This document shows positions 35,912-47,196 of a stretch of 64,000 nucleotides of DNA, piece after piece. Numbering within the stretch: position 1 is the stretch's first letter; each line of letters starts with the position of its first letter. The translations under genes and the position numbers were made by a program. The stretch spans positions 4,898,001 through 4,962,000 of the forward strand of contig JAPYXD010000250.1 of assembly GCA_030998225.1 (NCBI GenBank), in the 5' to 3' direction. The stretch is from Diplolepis rosae. Taxonomy: Eukaryota > Arthropoda > Insecta > Hymenoptera > Diplolepididae. The notes beneath the pieces are model-generated. The model was not told where the DNA came from. It worked only from the letters and a program-made list of their open reading frames with translations, and searched no databases.

Positions 35912-36956
35912 TGTATGTTAAGTTAAATAAATATATTTAAACGTTTGTTACACAGACTTTATTCCAAAGTATTTTGTTAAAAGTCGAAGAATTTATGTTA
36001 CAAAATTTATTAATATTATGTCAAATACTAAATTATGATAAATTAGATGAATACATTTTACAATTATTACTTGTTACATCTTAAAAAATATATACTGCAG
36101 CTACCCACTTATTCCTTTAATTTATTTTCCATTTAGACGCTGGAAATTTGTAAAATTTACACTCACTTTTCCTGCTTGTATTTTTAAAATTCACAACACA
36201 ACAACTTCGATGTCTCATTTTAGCTATATTTTTTAATTAAAATAAAATTTAGATTTGCATGTGTATTATGATTGCTCGGAAATATAAAACAGCCTCCTTT
36301 AACGCCAAAATTAACCACTGCGTACGCTGGCGTCGATCTGACTCTCCCTACCATGACTTCGCACGGAGCGTATATCGAATATTGAAAAATAATTAATTTC
36401 AGGACTGGGGATTGCAGAATGATCTTAAATTCGGAATGTTAAGAATTTAATATTTAAAACAAAATTCTAGTCATTTGAAGCAATTAAAAGTGTGAAATTT
36501 ACAAAGGAAAAATTACAACTAATTAAGAACTGAATAATTTCATGCCACATTAAGTGTCATCTAGAGTGATTGGATAAGTTCTTACACTAAAGATTAGAAA
36601 AAATCCAAATTACGAATTCTTTGCGAAAAGCTTTGTCATTAAATACGGTTCTGTCTAAAACGTTGAAACTTTCCAAATCCTTTACTGGTAGATGCATGTC
36701 GTGAATTTCAGCTAGATCTTCAGCTAGTGACACTGTAACATTATCATTTGACGATTTCTGCAAGGAGAAAATTTATTTGTGAAATTTTAATCAAGTGGTT
36801 GAGTAAAACGCGGACATAGCGGCTTTTGATTAAATTTTCACCAACAGCTGAGTAAAAAAAAATTGTTTAATCTTCAGTAAACATTGACGATTTTATGAAC
36901 TGAAAGTAGGAGAATTTAAAGAACAGTTGAATAATAAATAATAAAACTTTTAGTCA

Positions 36957-38235
36957 AAGGGCATAGCCGGGTTTCTATGTGAAATCGGCCTGAAAATCAA
37001 ATCAAATTTCGCATTAACCTTATGGAAGGGGTTGGGCGAGAGATTATTTTGTCAAATTTTCAGATCATTATCTGCCATTTTTAATGAGTAATGGCGGATT
37101 TTACCATTTTCGTTTTTTTTCTTTTTTTAGCTAAACTAATCATATGAAAATTTTGAAAAAAATCAGGGTTGTTTTTTCCAATAGAAGACACATTTGTAAA
37201 ATTTTGCATATTTTTTGATGCATAATTCGCGATGCAAAAAATTGTGAAAATTTTTGCACGCAATCTTGTTCATGTTTGAATTGCGCGACCACTCTTTTAA
37301 ATTATTCTATTCATTAGTTATCTATCGATGAATAAAACATTTTTTGTTATCCAGAAATCCAAGTTATTTACTTATTTAATTTACGAGATTTTCTTATTAT
37401 TTGTGCTCATTAAAATTTCAAAAAGTAAAGTAAATGGAGGACGATTTGAGGGTATTTTCGATGTCATCTATGGTAAAATGAGTATGTTATTTTTAACAAA
37501 GAGAAATTAATTTAACCTGTATATTCGAAAATTATTCAAGAATACGAAAAGATATTTTTAGCAGCATTATTTAGACTTGCGAATAACGGCAGTCAACCAT
37601 TTGTTCACAATGCATGTAAAAATTTCGGTTTTTCGCAACAAAAAAAATTCGCAAAATATTTTGCAAAATTTTTGCAAAAATTTCAGCAGTAAACCGTGTT
37701 AGAGATAGATTGCCAAATAAAATTGTATTTTTCATTTGTCTACTGTTATTATTAAATGTACTTTAATAGTAAGATGTTGGAAGAATGCGTATTTTGATGG
37801 TTTTTATTTATTTTTTACCCCCGTCCACACCTTGCAAAAATCTGCAAAAATTCTGTTTTAATCATCGATAGGTAACTAATGAATAGAATAATTTAAAAGA
37901 GTGGTCGCGTAATTCAAACATAAACAAAATTGCGTGCCAAAATTTTTACAATTTTTTGCATCGCGAATTATGCATAAAAAAATATGCAAAAATTTACAAA
38001 TGTGTCTTCTATTGGAAAAAACAACCCTGATTTTTTTCAAAATTTTCATATAATTAGTTTAGCTAAAAAAAGAAAAAAACGAAAATGGTAAAATCCGCCA
38101 TTACTCATTAAAAATGGCAGATAATGATCTGAAAATTTGACAAAATAATCTCTTGCCCAACCCCTTCCATAAGGTTAATGCGAAATTTGATTTGATTTTC
38201 AGGCCGATTTCACATGGAAACCCGGCTATGCCCTT
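36957..38235. mobile_element. 1.28-kb foldback element K inside L
   Basis: Starts AAGGGCATAGCCGGGTTTC and ends with its complement. The arms (36957-37340 and 37855-38235) pair almost fully; the loop is about 510 bp. A TCA trinucleotide is present on both sides (36954-36956, 38236-38238), a possible target duplication. The minus-strand ORF at 37081-37263 is arm sequence. Non-coding. Confidence 0.72.
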
Positions 38236-38373
38236 TCAACCTACAGTTGACTAAAATATGGAGTGTAATTGAGTATAGAATAATAAAAACATATCAGGAT
38301 ATACCCCACGGCACATAAATGAATCATCGACGACGCCTGAAATTTTGAGCGACAGTTGAGGAAAACGTGAGTC

Positions 38374-38882
38374 TAGTATTAAATGAAACAAATAATTGAG
38401 TAGCAAAATTGATTTTTTTCATTATTCATATTTTCCGGATCAACTAATTTATTTTTATTTTATTGTCGTATATCGATTAGTTGAAAAATTTTCATGCATA
38501 GTATAAATATGAATGAAAATCTACTTTCATTTGATCAGTCAAGTTCAATCATCAATAATATAAATAATATAACTTTGCTTAAGCAATATCTAATTTATTT
38601 AAAATAATATCAATGAAAGTAACAAATTTTTCTATAATATAAGAAAAATTGAAATTTGTTTACAATTTTTCATAATAATTTTTGTTTGGACATTGAGCAT
38701 TTTATTATTTCATATTAAAGTTACAGTGAAAACTATTATGATTTTCAGGTGTCAATTAAATGTAATATTCATTTTTTATTCACAGTTAAAAAATAATTAT
38801 TAATTCACGTTTCATAAATAAATTTACAACATAATAAAAGTTTTTAAATAAATTATATTAGATAAATGAATCAATATTTTTC
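38374..38882 (-). repeat. Repeat T, copy 2
   Basis: Reverse-complementary to 2996-3509, e.g. GATTAGTTGAAAAATTTTCA here against TGAAAATTTTTCAACTAATC-like sequence near 3390. Located in L between K and the solo LTR. Confidence 0.62.
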
Positions 38883-39288
38883 TTGAAAAAGTAATTTGTA
38901 ATTTATTAAAATCGCATAATTTTTTTAAATTTGGTAAGAAGCGATAAGAAAAAAAGTTGGGGCAACAATAACATTTATTAATAAATTATTTTTCTGTATT
39001 CCGAATTTTTTTCATGAAAATTAATCTTTTCTCTTCCAAAATAGCCCTTCAATAATAATATTGCTATTCTTGAAAGCAAAATTATCTATTTTTGCCTGAA
39101 GTCTAATTTTTGTGGATCAACTACCTTGATATGTAATATCGACGCGTTGATCATGGATCACGTGGTTCTGAAATCTCGCGAGGCAGGAATGTGCCCGGTA
39201 TTTTAAGAGCCCTTGCGTATACATGTTGATTGCTTACTTAACCCTATTTCTATTTCGATAATTTACAACCAATATCTTTTATTAGATA

Positions 39289-40466
39289 TGTAACATCCCT
39301 ACTTTCCCCCTGGTTGCCAGACGCTTCAGTCAGCCAGGGCTTGGTAGGAGTGGGGGAGTAGGGGATAAAATAATTTCAGAGACGGATATTTAATATTTAT
39401 AATATATATGAAATTTATTCAAGAAACTTAAATTTAATACAAATGAAATAAATAATTTAAACGGTGTGTGTGTGTGTGATTGGAGTGGGTGCGCGGGTGC
39501 GCGAACACAGGCCTAAAGGTTCATTGTTTTCGGACCGGTTTATTGTTGAACATTTATAATTTCTGCAAACAAAACACAGAAAATCGTAGGGATTAAAAGA
39601 TCGGCGGTTTACAGTATGTTGTCGTAGCCCGATTCCCTTGGGGGGTGGGGGGCGTTCACCCAAATCTCTCATCCGGTCGCTCGTTTCGTCAGTCACGGTC
39701 AAGTCTTGGTCGTTTAGGGAGGGGCGCCCTCAGCGGTATCTGAGCGTTGGTGCCCCACCCTCGGTGCCTCGGCCATGGCGGTATCCAGAGGGCCGAGGGT
39801 ACTGGTGTGTCGGTCGGTCGATCTATTCGTCCGGTGAGAAGGTTAGGTTTACGTTGCCCCGGTGAGAACCGGGTGAAGCGTGAATCAGGCATGCCTGACT
39901 TCACGCACCACCCCCTCACTCCATGGTGAATGGTATCAGCCATTGGTCAGGGGACGAGTTGGCTCGCCGGTTTTGTATATGCGGGCTGGTACAATTAAAA
40001 ACGGTTAGGAATGGATTGGTACAGTGGAATACGGTGGCAGTGTTCGTCTGTGTTTGTCCTGATGCAGCCTGAGCAGCGCCCAGTCAGGGGAACCTGACGC
40101 TGGGTGTCAGCTCCAGCCGAGAGTCGACCATGGGGGGGACCCATCGATCGACGCTCGGTCCGGCTTCACCAAGTGTGTCGCGGTCGGGTACGGAGTTACC
40201 CTCCTATGGAGGAACCCATCAGGAGAGGCATCTCCATGCCGTCTGTCTAGAGCGCCGCTCCGGTGTGATCCGGATCGTCCTCCAGCCGAACTGCCCCGTC
40301 TCGGTGTTCGGTCCCTCCTTATATACTGTTCGCGAAAGGTGGGAGTAGCTGCGCGCGCGGCTCGGCGGTTGGTGGGGGTACTCACGTGAGTAGCGGTGGC
40401 GGGAGTACCCCTCCGAACGCCGCAGTAGGAGCGCGGTGGCGTAGCATGCACGTACGGTTCGTTACA
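39289..40466 (-). mobile_element. GC-rich solo LTR (Ty3/Gypsy-like), 1178 bp
   Basis: Bounded by TGTAACATCC and TTCGTTACA, i.e. TG...CA ends with TGTAAC/GTTACA as a short inverted repeat, and GATA on both sides (39285-39288, 40467-40470). A 4-bp duplication would fit Gypsy or BEL; many other LTR groups give 5 bp. On the minus strand a TATA box (AGTATATAAGGAGGG) lies near 40330 and AATAAA signals near 39540 and 39415, so it probably reads leftward. It is much richer in GC than its flanks. ORFs of 60-114 codons here are composition artefacts. No internal retroelement remains. Confidence 0.68.
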
Positions 40467-40922
40467 GATATAAGTACAGGGATACGGGGTACTTATGTTT
40501 TGCGTTCGATCCTGGGCATAGAGGTGTGCCTGAGGACTCTCGTTTTACTCAACTCTTGAGCAAACTGTGAACAACGGAGTATGGAATTTCCACAAATATT
40601 CTCTATTTTAGGATCCGTTGTAGATGAAGATTTAAAATTATGCAAATGAAAATCTAGCAGCTTTTTTCTTTTTAATTTTAAGTCAACTGCTTTGGAGTTT
40701 ACTCAACTGCTCGATTAATCTTTATAATTCTTTGTTGAAAGAATACGCAAAAACATTTTAAGCTTTCCCCAAAAGCCACTGTGTCCCCATTTTACTCAAC
40801 TTTTGATTAAATTTTCTCCGTGTGAGAGTACAAGTATGTGATCTGTTTTCTAAGCTCTCTTTGATTGACGCTTAGTTGGTAAAATCCTTTCAAAAATCTT
40901 TGAAACAGTAAACTGGGATTGT

Positions 40923-42780
40923 CTGACACACCAAAAATATGTTTGATATAAGTAGAACAAATACAAAATCAGGAAAAGAAGAGGAAATTGAGGAATTGTG
41001 AGACACACATTTTCCTAGCTCAATAACTTTTACAAAAATCAAAATTTTTGCAAATTTAAAAATGGCATGTATTACTAAGAGGAAGAACCGGACTTTTAGT
41101 TGAAGCAGCTTTAGAATTTATTATCAGCTAAAAAAAATCTGAGTGTTCGCAAAAAACATGCGTTTTTAAAAAATGTTGGAGAATTGTGAGATACCGTCTA
41201 AATTTAGTCAAAAACGAAAAATATCAATGGAAAATGTTTATTGAATGGTTCAAAATGACATAAAAATTATTTTAAAAAAAATAAATAAAAGAGAAAGAGA
41301 TTGAAATTATTTGGATTTGCAATTTGGGCCTGTGAAATAGGCTTGGATTCAGCGATAGTTCGGATTTAGTTCTTATGGATTTTGATCTGCTTAATCGCTT
41401 CCAAAACATCGGGAGAGTCAATCGATGGCTCCTGTTTGGAATAATAACGTGACAAGAATGGAAAGACTGAAAATTTTTTTTTAAATACGGAAAAAATCCA
41501 CCAAACTGATATTCTGTCGGAATTTTGCATATAAAATTATAAACACGCATAAAAAGGCGATATTAGCTTGGAAAATTCTAAAAATATTGTTTTGCCATTC
41601 ATAGCCAATTTGGCATCCTTCTTCAGGTCTAATTTTCGTGGATCAACTACCTTAAGAGCGGAGAGAATTTGTTATGAAGGGTCAGGTTCCAACCACCAAG
41701 GAGTATACGCTTCAAAAATACTTATTTTAATGTCCCAGGCACTCGAGATTTCTATGCGCTCGAGCATCCGAGAAAAGCAACCCCCACACCAAATGTTTGA
41801 TAGAATCCGTCAGAAAAGTCTCTCAATTTGGTCTCAAAGTCGTGAAAAAATACACATTTTGTGAACATTGAAAGTAAAATCCAAACTGGACTTATTATTT
41901 CAAAAGATTATAATACTTTTAGACTTATTTTTTTGTAAATTATAATGAACGTGTGGAATCGCAAGAGAAAATACTCTTTAAAAGTATTGGATTGATAGTA
42001 AATCTATACGGTTATTCAATTTATAATCCCGAGAGAGCGAAGAAGTGCACTTTTTACGCGCAAAAAAACTACATTTATTTTTTCCCAGTTTATAATATAA
42101 TAGTAGGAGTTTGCGGAAAAGAATACTCTTCGTGAGTATTGTATTCATAGTAAATCCGTACCTTACTTCAATTTGTATACTAAGAACCCTGAAGTATTAC
42201 AATATTTCAGTCAATACGTATAATAAACCCGTAAAAAAGTAGACTTGTTTTATTCTTAACTATAATACTTGAATGAATGAACGGGAGAAAATACTTTTAT
42301 GGAGGTACTTTATTTCTAATAAAAAGATTTCACAATTACCTTTCTAATCTTGAAAACGCTGAGGGTCATAGTTTTAGTTGATCCGTATAATATACGCTTG
42401 AAAACTAAACTAGTTTCTATATCATTTATAATAGTTGCGTGAATTCGCCCGCGCGTTTTAAAATACGCCTTTCCGCTCTTGATACGAAATGAGCGTTTCT
42501 ACTGCTTACGAATTGAGCGTAACATCTCTCTTTTTAAGCGGCGTGCGTGGACCTGCCTATATAATGTTGGAACTCGCAGTAGAACAGTAGTGTTAGGGTA
42601 CAAGGTCCAACAGTACATACTAGAAACGAAATGGAGGCCTATGCGCCGCCGCACTTGTTTAGAAAGAAACGGAGATATGCCCATGTTTTCTTCGAAGAAC
42701 AGGGAGGAATATAAAAAGGTGGAGCCTGACGATAAATGAGGTGACAGATCTGACAGCTCTGTTCTTATCGTTTATTTAAG
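40923..42780. other. Gene-poor stretch with a possible coding relic
   Basis: Minus-strand 41480-41290 reads QEPSIDSPDVLEAIKQIK, one stop, then IRTIAESKPISQAQIANP, which has protein-like composition and could be an upstream exon of the broken DUF4806 copy or an HTH relic; I cannot decide. 42430-42740 is GC-richer with a TATATAA at 42559 and a plus-strand ORF of 86 codons (42479-42739) without recognisable motif. Confidence 0.3.
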
Positions 42781-43864
42781 GTTGTTTAAATGCTCTTGCC
42801 CTTGCCGTGAAAAGACCTCGCTCTCTTCTTTGCTATGCAATGTAATGTCGTTTCTGAGCTATTTCTTTTTATGGAGCTATTTTGCAATTGAGAAATACTT
42901 GATTTTCTGTATACATTTCTGTAACTTTCTAATAATTTACATGTTAAAAAAAGATTTATCTTCTTCGAAATATCTAAAAAAAAGTAAAAAAATTCGTAAA
43001 CTGTTTTTAAGCAAACGATTTTTTATTTTAACGCTTATTTTGTATTCATAAAATAGGACTTGTATCTCACATATTTTGGTTGAAAAATAGAATCTTTGAT
43101 TTTTAATAGTGTTATTTAAAAATTAAAACATAAAATATACATCTTATCAAAAAATGTCCTACTGAGAATTTGTAGATCTGATTTAGGCAAATAATTTTCC
43201 ATCTCAACGTTTTTTCGTACTTTCCAATGCTGAAGAAGAATCTGGATTCCGTTTGTTGCTATCACGCCTAGTTTAATAGATATTTGCAATTAAAATTGTT
43301 AATTATATTCTGAACCCTTGCTTACCACACTTCCGTAGAATTACACGCTTACCACACATGGGTCTAAGAGACCCGAACGACAAAAATCGTTATAAAGAAG
43401 AAACTATTTAATAGTTTGACTTGAAATTTTTTTTGGAACTTCTCTAATACTCATTTTAAAAGATAACGTAGGATTTATGGCCAAAAGAAAATTTTAAATA
43501 TGCTAAAAAAAATGTTAAAGTTAAAAAGTGTGGAAAGTGACCAGTACCACTGAAAAATTCATAACTTTTTTAATATTTAATATGAAGGGTTAAAAATTTA
43601 GTCAGACATAGTCAAGATACATATACTTAATTGTATTAGCTATTATAAAAACATTTATACTGAAAATATCGATGGATTATGAAATTAATAGAAAGTAAAT
43701 ATGAAATAAAAACAAAATATGCATAAAATAACCAATTTTATTTTATAAGCCAGCGCACTCGATATCGATAATATAACCTCGAAAAATAAATCACTCCTTG
43801 AAATAAATTTACACACAAATGGATTAGTAAAATGCTAAACACACACTAACGGTCATAGCCTAAT
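42781..43864. other. AT-rich stretch with a B-repeat fragment
   Basis: 42895-43130 matches part of the B body (CTGTATACATTTCTGTAACT and GTATCTCACATATTTTGG). The rest shows nothing I can support. Confidence 0.45.
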
Positions 43865-44012
43865 ACAGACGTGTACTGGCCAAGCCACGGGACTTTGACT
43901 CTCGAGGGGCACGCCACCTTCCCACTGAGTTTCCACAACTCAATGGGAAGGTGACGCGGTGGGGGCTGCCCCTCAAGAGTCAAAATCCCGACGCTTGGCT
44001 AGTACACGTCTG
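43865..44012. repeat. 148-bp near-perfect hairpin
   Basis: ACAGACGTGTACTGGCCAAG at the left and CTTGGCTAGTACACGTCTGT at the right continue inward through GTCAAAG/CTCGAGGGGC-type pairing to a loop of a few bases around TTTCCACAA. GC-rich against AT-rich flanks. A miniature foldback; no clear target duplication. Confidence 0.7.
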
Positions 44013-44309
44013 TTCCGATATACACGAAAAATACTCCAATTTTGAGTCTATTTCGGAGCAGAAGACCGTTTACTGTTTTTTTTAAACGTTATATGTCTTT
44101 TAAAAAAATTACACGTTTTAAACATACTTTATAGTCTTTATTCTTTGATCTGAAGTCAATATTCACTAGGAAAAAATTGTCTTCAAGAAATGTACTGAAA
44201 TTTCAGTGCCCTTTAATTATAGACCTATTTACTTTTTTGCAACTAAACAATCGGTCGATTTGTTTGTGTTTTCATGAAGAATAATTATATCTTGAAAAAT
44301 GAGACTTCA

Positions 44310-44795
44310 ACAATAATCAGCTGGACTACTGGTACTCTATTTACCCTGATATCTCTTCTCAATAGTTGCTATATCTTGGTGGAATCTTTCTCCGTGCTCG
44401 TCACTGACTGATCCCAACTTTCCAGAAAAGGAATCTACGTGTGAATGTAGGAAATTTATTTTCAATGACATGGTTACATTCATGCCACGAAATTGCGTCA
44501 ACATTTCATTCACATATCGCTTGTAGTGTTTAAATTTGTGATTTCCGAAGAAATTTCGATTTACGTTCTTTACGGATAATCAGGCTCTTCTCTCTTCACT
44601 GCTCAAGCATTCGTCAAATTCCGAGTCTGGAATAGGTTCACAAATTTGATGCCCTATGAAAACCCCTTCTTTGATTTTTGCTTCACTAAGTTTAGGGAAT
44701 TTTGATTTTAGATAGCCAAATGCGTTTCTGTTTCGAACTACTGCTTTTAAGAAGTTTTTAACGATCCCGAATTTGATATGTAGAGGCGGTAGAAT
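44310..44795 (-). pseudogene. Degenerate fragment of a widespread transposon-borne protein
   Basis: One minus-strand frame from 44795 reads LPPLHIKFGIVKNFLKAV, later GNHKFKHYKRYV, SLKINFLHSHVDSFSGKLG, and SDEHGERFHQDIATIEKRYQG. I recognise this as an uncharacterised family often seen as repeats in insect and cnidarian genomes. The only interruptions are three stops (44587-44585 TGA, 44340-44338 TAG and one near 44311), each where the family has Trp (for example after ERRA, and in ADYC-W). The N-terminal side is cut off at 44796 by element E3. Confidence 0.62.
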
Positions 44796-45395
44796 AATAG
44801 TATATTATGTGCCTAGGCACACAATGAGGGTGATTGCGTGACGAGCGACAATGCTCGCAGGAGACCGAAGCCAAGGCGTAGGTGAGGCATAGTCGAGACA
44901 AAGCCGAGACGAATCCGAGGCGCGATCAGTCCTGCGAGCATTGTCGCGAGTCTCGCAATGTCCCGAATTGTGTGCATTGGCATATATTCTATTTTATGTG
45001 ACTGTGGTGCGGATACGAGTTTTTATGCGTACATTGGAATCTAATCTAGTACTTATTGTAGTTGTTTGCTGCGCTAGTTGTACGAAGCGGGCGCAAATTG
45101 GCGACTAGTCCCGGCCATTTTGATTTTATCGGTCTTGTGTATTAGTCAGTGCTAACGCTGTACGAAGAAGAAGTGAGAAGAAGAAGAATAAGAAATAGAT
45201 TGCGTTCCGCTGTACGAACAAGAAGTGAGAAGAAGAAGAAGAAGAAGAAATAGATTGCGTTCCGCTGTAAGACTATAATGCGCATGCGCAGTTCAATTTC
45301 TACATTGTATTCCTCTGTAACGGAATATACAACATTGCTTTACTCTCAGCTGTAACGGAAAAACGAGTTTCCGCGGCTGAGGCACATAAAATTAT
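44796..45395 (-). mobile_element. E-family element, copy E3
   Basis: Inverted relative to E1 and E2. Starts AGTATATTATGTGCCTAGGC and ends GAGGCACATAAAA. Contains the conserved TGCTCGCAGGA...TCCTGCGAGCA stem (44850-44942) and a GAAGAAGAA microsatellite (45163-45255). It truncates the pseudogene at 44310-44795. No coding capacity. Confidence 0.62.
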
Positions 45396-45816
45396 TAGTG
45401 TCTACACGGAGAGAATATATTGACGAAGTATTACCCAAAAGTTGAGGAAAACGGGGACATAGAGACATTTAGCAAAAGTTTAAAATAATTTTGTGCGTTT
45501 ATTATTGTGAATAACAAATTCTAAATTATACTCAAGCAGTTAAGTAAACTTTCAAAGCGTAGAGTAAAAATTTAGTAGTGTAATGATTGCAAAAATTTTG
45601 TCATAAAGTAACCTAAAATAATTGAATCTTTCACCTGAAGTTGGGTAAAATTTATTCTGAAAAAATATTTGAATTTTTCAACTTCAGAGTATTAATATTT
45701 CATTTAAAATAAATCAAAGAATAAAAAATGTTTGTGAAGCTTTTCGAAAAAATGCCATTTATTATATTATATTGCATTATATTGTAAAGTTCAAACCAAA
45801 TCTCAATGAAAGTTTA
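45396..45816. other. Spacer with an A/L-like terminus
   Basis: CACGGAGAGAATATATTGA at 45409 followed by AAGTTGAGGAAAACGGGGAC resembles the L-family end. No opposite end was found before the hAT element begins at 45825, so this is probably a fragment that the hAT landed in. Confidence 0.4.
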
Positions 45817-46002
45817 GTGTGAGTCAGTGTCTCCAGAACGTGGGATTTTTCGGCCCCCACCACGTTCCCATCTGGGAGAAACACATGCAAACGTGGCGTG
45901 TCAGTGTGTCGGCTCTGCTACACGCTGCGGTCACCAGCTTCGTGTAAAGCCGAAGGTGCACGAAGACGGACTTCGTTACAATGCTTGAATTTTCAAGTTA
46001 TT

Positions 46003-47196
46003 ACATTCTCATCATGGATGAGAAGGTATTGGTTTTATGCGAAAAATGACTTTCGAAATTTTCATCAAATCTTTACGTATTGAGATCCCCTGAGTCAGAA
46101 AAAATGGTTTTTACGAAAGTGTCTGTCTGTCGGTCTGTCTGTAGGTCGTGTGCGGCATAACTCTCGATAGAATTATCAGATTGAATTGAGCTTTGGTACA
46201 CTTTATCGAAGCCGAAAAAGTAAGGACAAGTTCGTTAACCAGCCACATCCAATCAAAATTGAGGGATGGAGCACTACTTTTGTGTTTTTGAAAATAATTT
46301 TTTGAAAAAATCAAAAATTCCAATCCTGGTTTTTGATAGTGCTCATAAATCTCTACAAATTATTCTTATAACATTTTTTGATTAAATCAAAATTAGAAAT
46401 GTTACAGCATATTCAAATTCGAAAAAAGTCAATATCAAAATTCCAGTTAGATTATACGAGATACGAAAAAACGTTATAATACAATATTATTGAATACACA
46501 AAGACCTACAAATTTGAATTATAACATTTTTCCATAAGATGCATATTTTTCTTTTTAATTAAAAAAAAAAACTATTGAAAATCCAAAATTCAATTTTTTA
46601 ACAATAATATTGGAAATACCAAAAAAACGTAAGAATACAAAGTTGTTCGTTTCAAAAAGATCTACAAATTTTGTCTGACACAGTTTCTGATAAAAGATAT
46701 ATTTTTCGTTACAATTCCAACAAATACGATAAAAATGAAATATTCCATTTTTTAGACAAAATATGTGAGATACAAAAAAAACATTTAGATGGAAAATTGT
46801 TTGCCTAAATGAGGTCTACAAATTCTTATAAACAAATTTCGGGACAGGATGTATATTTTATGTTTTGATTTTTAATATTGAAAAAATTCGATTTTTTTCA
46901 CCAAAATATGTGAGATACGAAATAAGCGTTGTTCTGCAAAATCGTTTCCTTAAATAAAGTCTACGATTGTTTTTCCTTTTTAGATATGTAGAAGAAAGTA
47001 AATTCTTTTAATCATGTAATTTATTAAAAAGTTATACTGAAATGTATACAGAAAATCGAGCGCGAAGTCCAGAAAGAACGAAGCGCGAAGCGCGACGATC
47101 GAATCGCGCGCCCTAGGCGCGCTCAAACTTGCGAGCAAAGCGAGCTGCGCGCGAAGCGCGCGATGAGAATGTGCCCGCTAAGCGGGCAGATTTTTT
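46003..47196 (+). mobile_element. B-family element, copy B2, inserted in the hAT left arm
   Basis: The right arm of the hAT has the uninterrupted sequence TTCAAGTTATTTTTAGATTT. The left arm has this split, with about 1.19 kb starting ACATTCTCATCATGG and ending GATGAGAATGT followed by GCCCGCTAAGCGGGC and a T run. The body (46400-47000) has four or five degenerate tandem units of about 160 bp with GAGATACGAAAAAACG, ATCTACAAATTT and AAGATGCATATTTTT words. 47050-47190 is GC-rich and palindromic. It inserted after the hAT element did. Confidence 0.75.

Larger units (their letters stand above)
34073..36372 (+). mobile_element. H-family element, copy H2, carrying A3
   Basis: Starts TACGCTCTGTGCG and ends CGCACGGAGCGTA, with TA on both sides (34071-34072, 36373-36374). 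The shared left arm is 34073-34344 and the shared right arm 36093-36372. The interior differs from H1 and contains an exon-like ORF (34320-34574) and the A3 insertion (34603-35911). Non-autonomous, with TA targeting. Confidence 0.75.
36761..40822. mobile_element. 4.1-kb L element (relative of A family), inserted in a DUF4806 exon
   Basis: Left end CAAGGAGAAAATTTATTTG; right end complement CACGGAGAAAATTTAATC. Both continue into GTTGAGTAAAA and GGACA-AG-GGC words as in A elements. TG flanks both sides (36759-36760, 40823-40824). Inside are foldback K (36957-38235), repeat T2, and a solo LTR (39289-40466). Its own unique sequence is mostly AT-rich and non-coding. Confidence 0.7.
36614..40922 (-). 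pseudogene. Second DUF4806 exon, split by the L element
   Basis: Two minus-strand pieces, 40922-40823 and 36760-36614, join in frame across L once one copy of its TG/CA duplication is removed, giving 245 nt. The acceptor (TGTGTCAG) enters in phase 1 and the donor (GAATTC|GTAATT) leaves in phase 0, exactly as exon 4 of the intact gene at 9752-9969. The downstream part reads HLPVKDLESFNVLDRTVF then NDKAFRKEF, matching the DUF4806 block there. The upstream part has NQRELRKQITYLYS. Other exons are not identified, so this locus is broken or very incomplete. Confidence 0.68.

Noticed and set aside
39457..40451. Cluster of ORFs (60-114 codons) on both strands in GC-rich DNA, first suspected to be rDNA or a gene
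   Set aside because: The block is bounded by TG...CA ends with a 4-bp GATA duplication, fitting a solo LTR. High GC gives long chance ORFs on all frames, and I see no rRNA motif.
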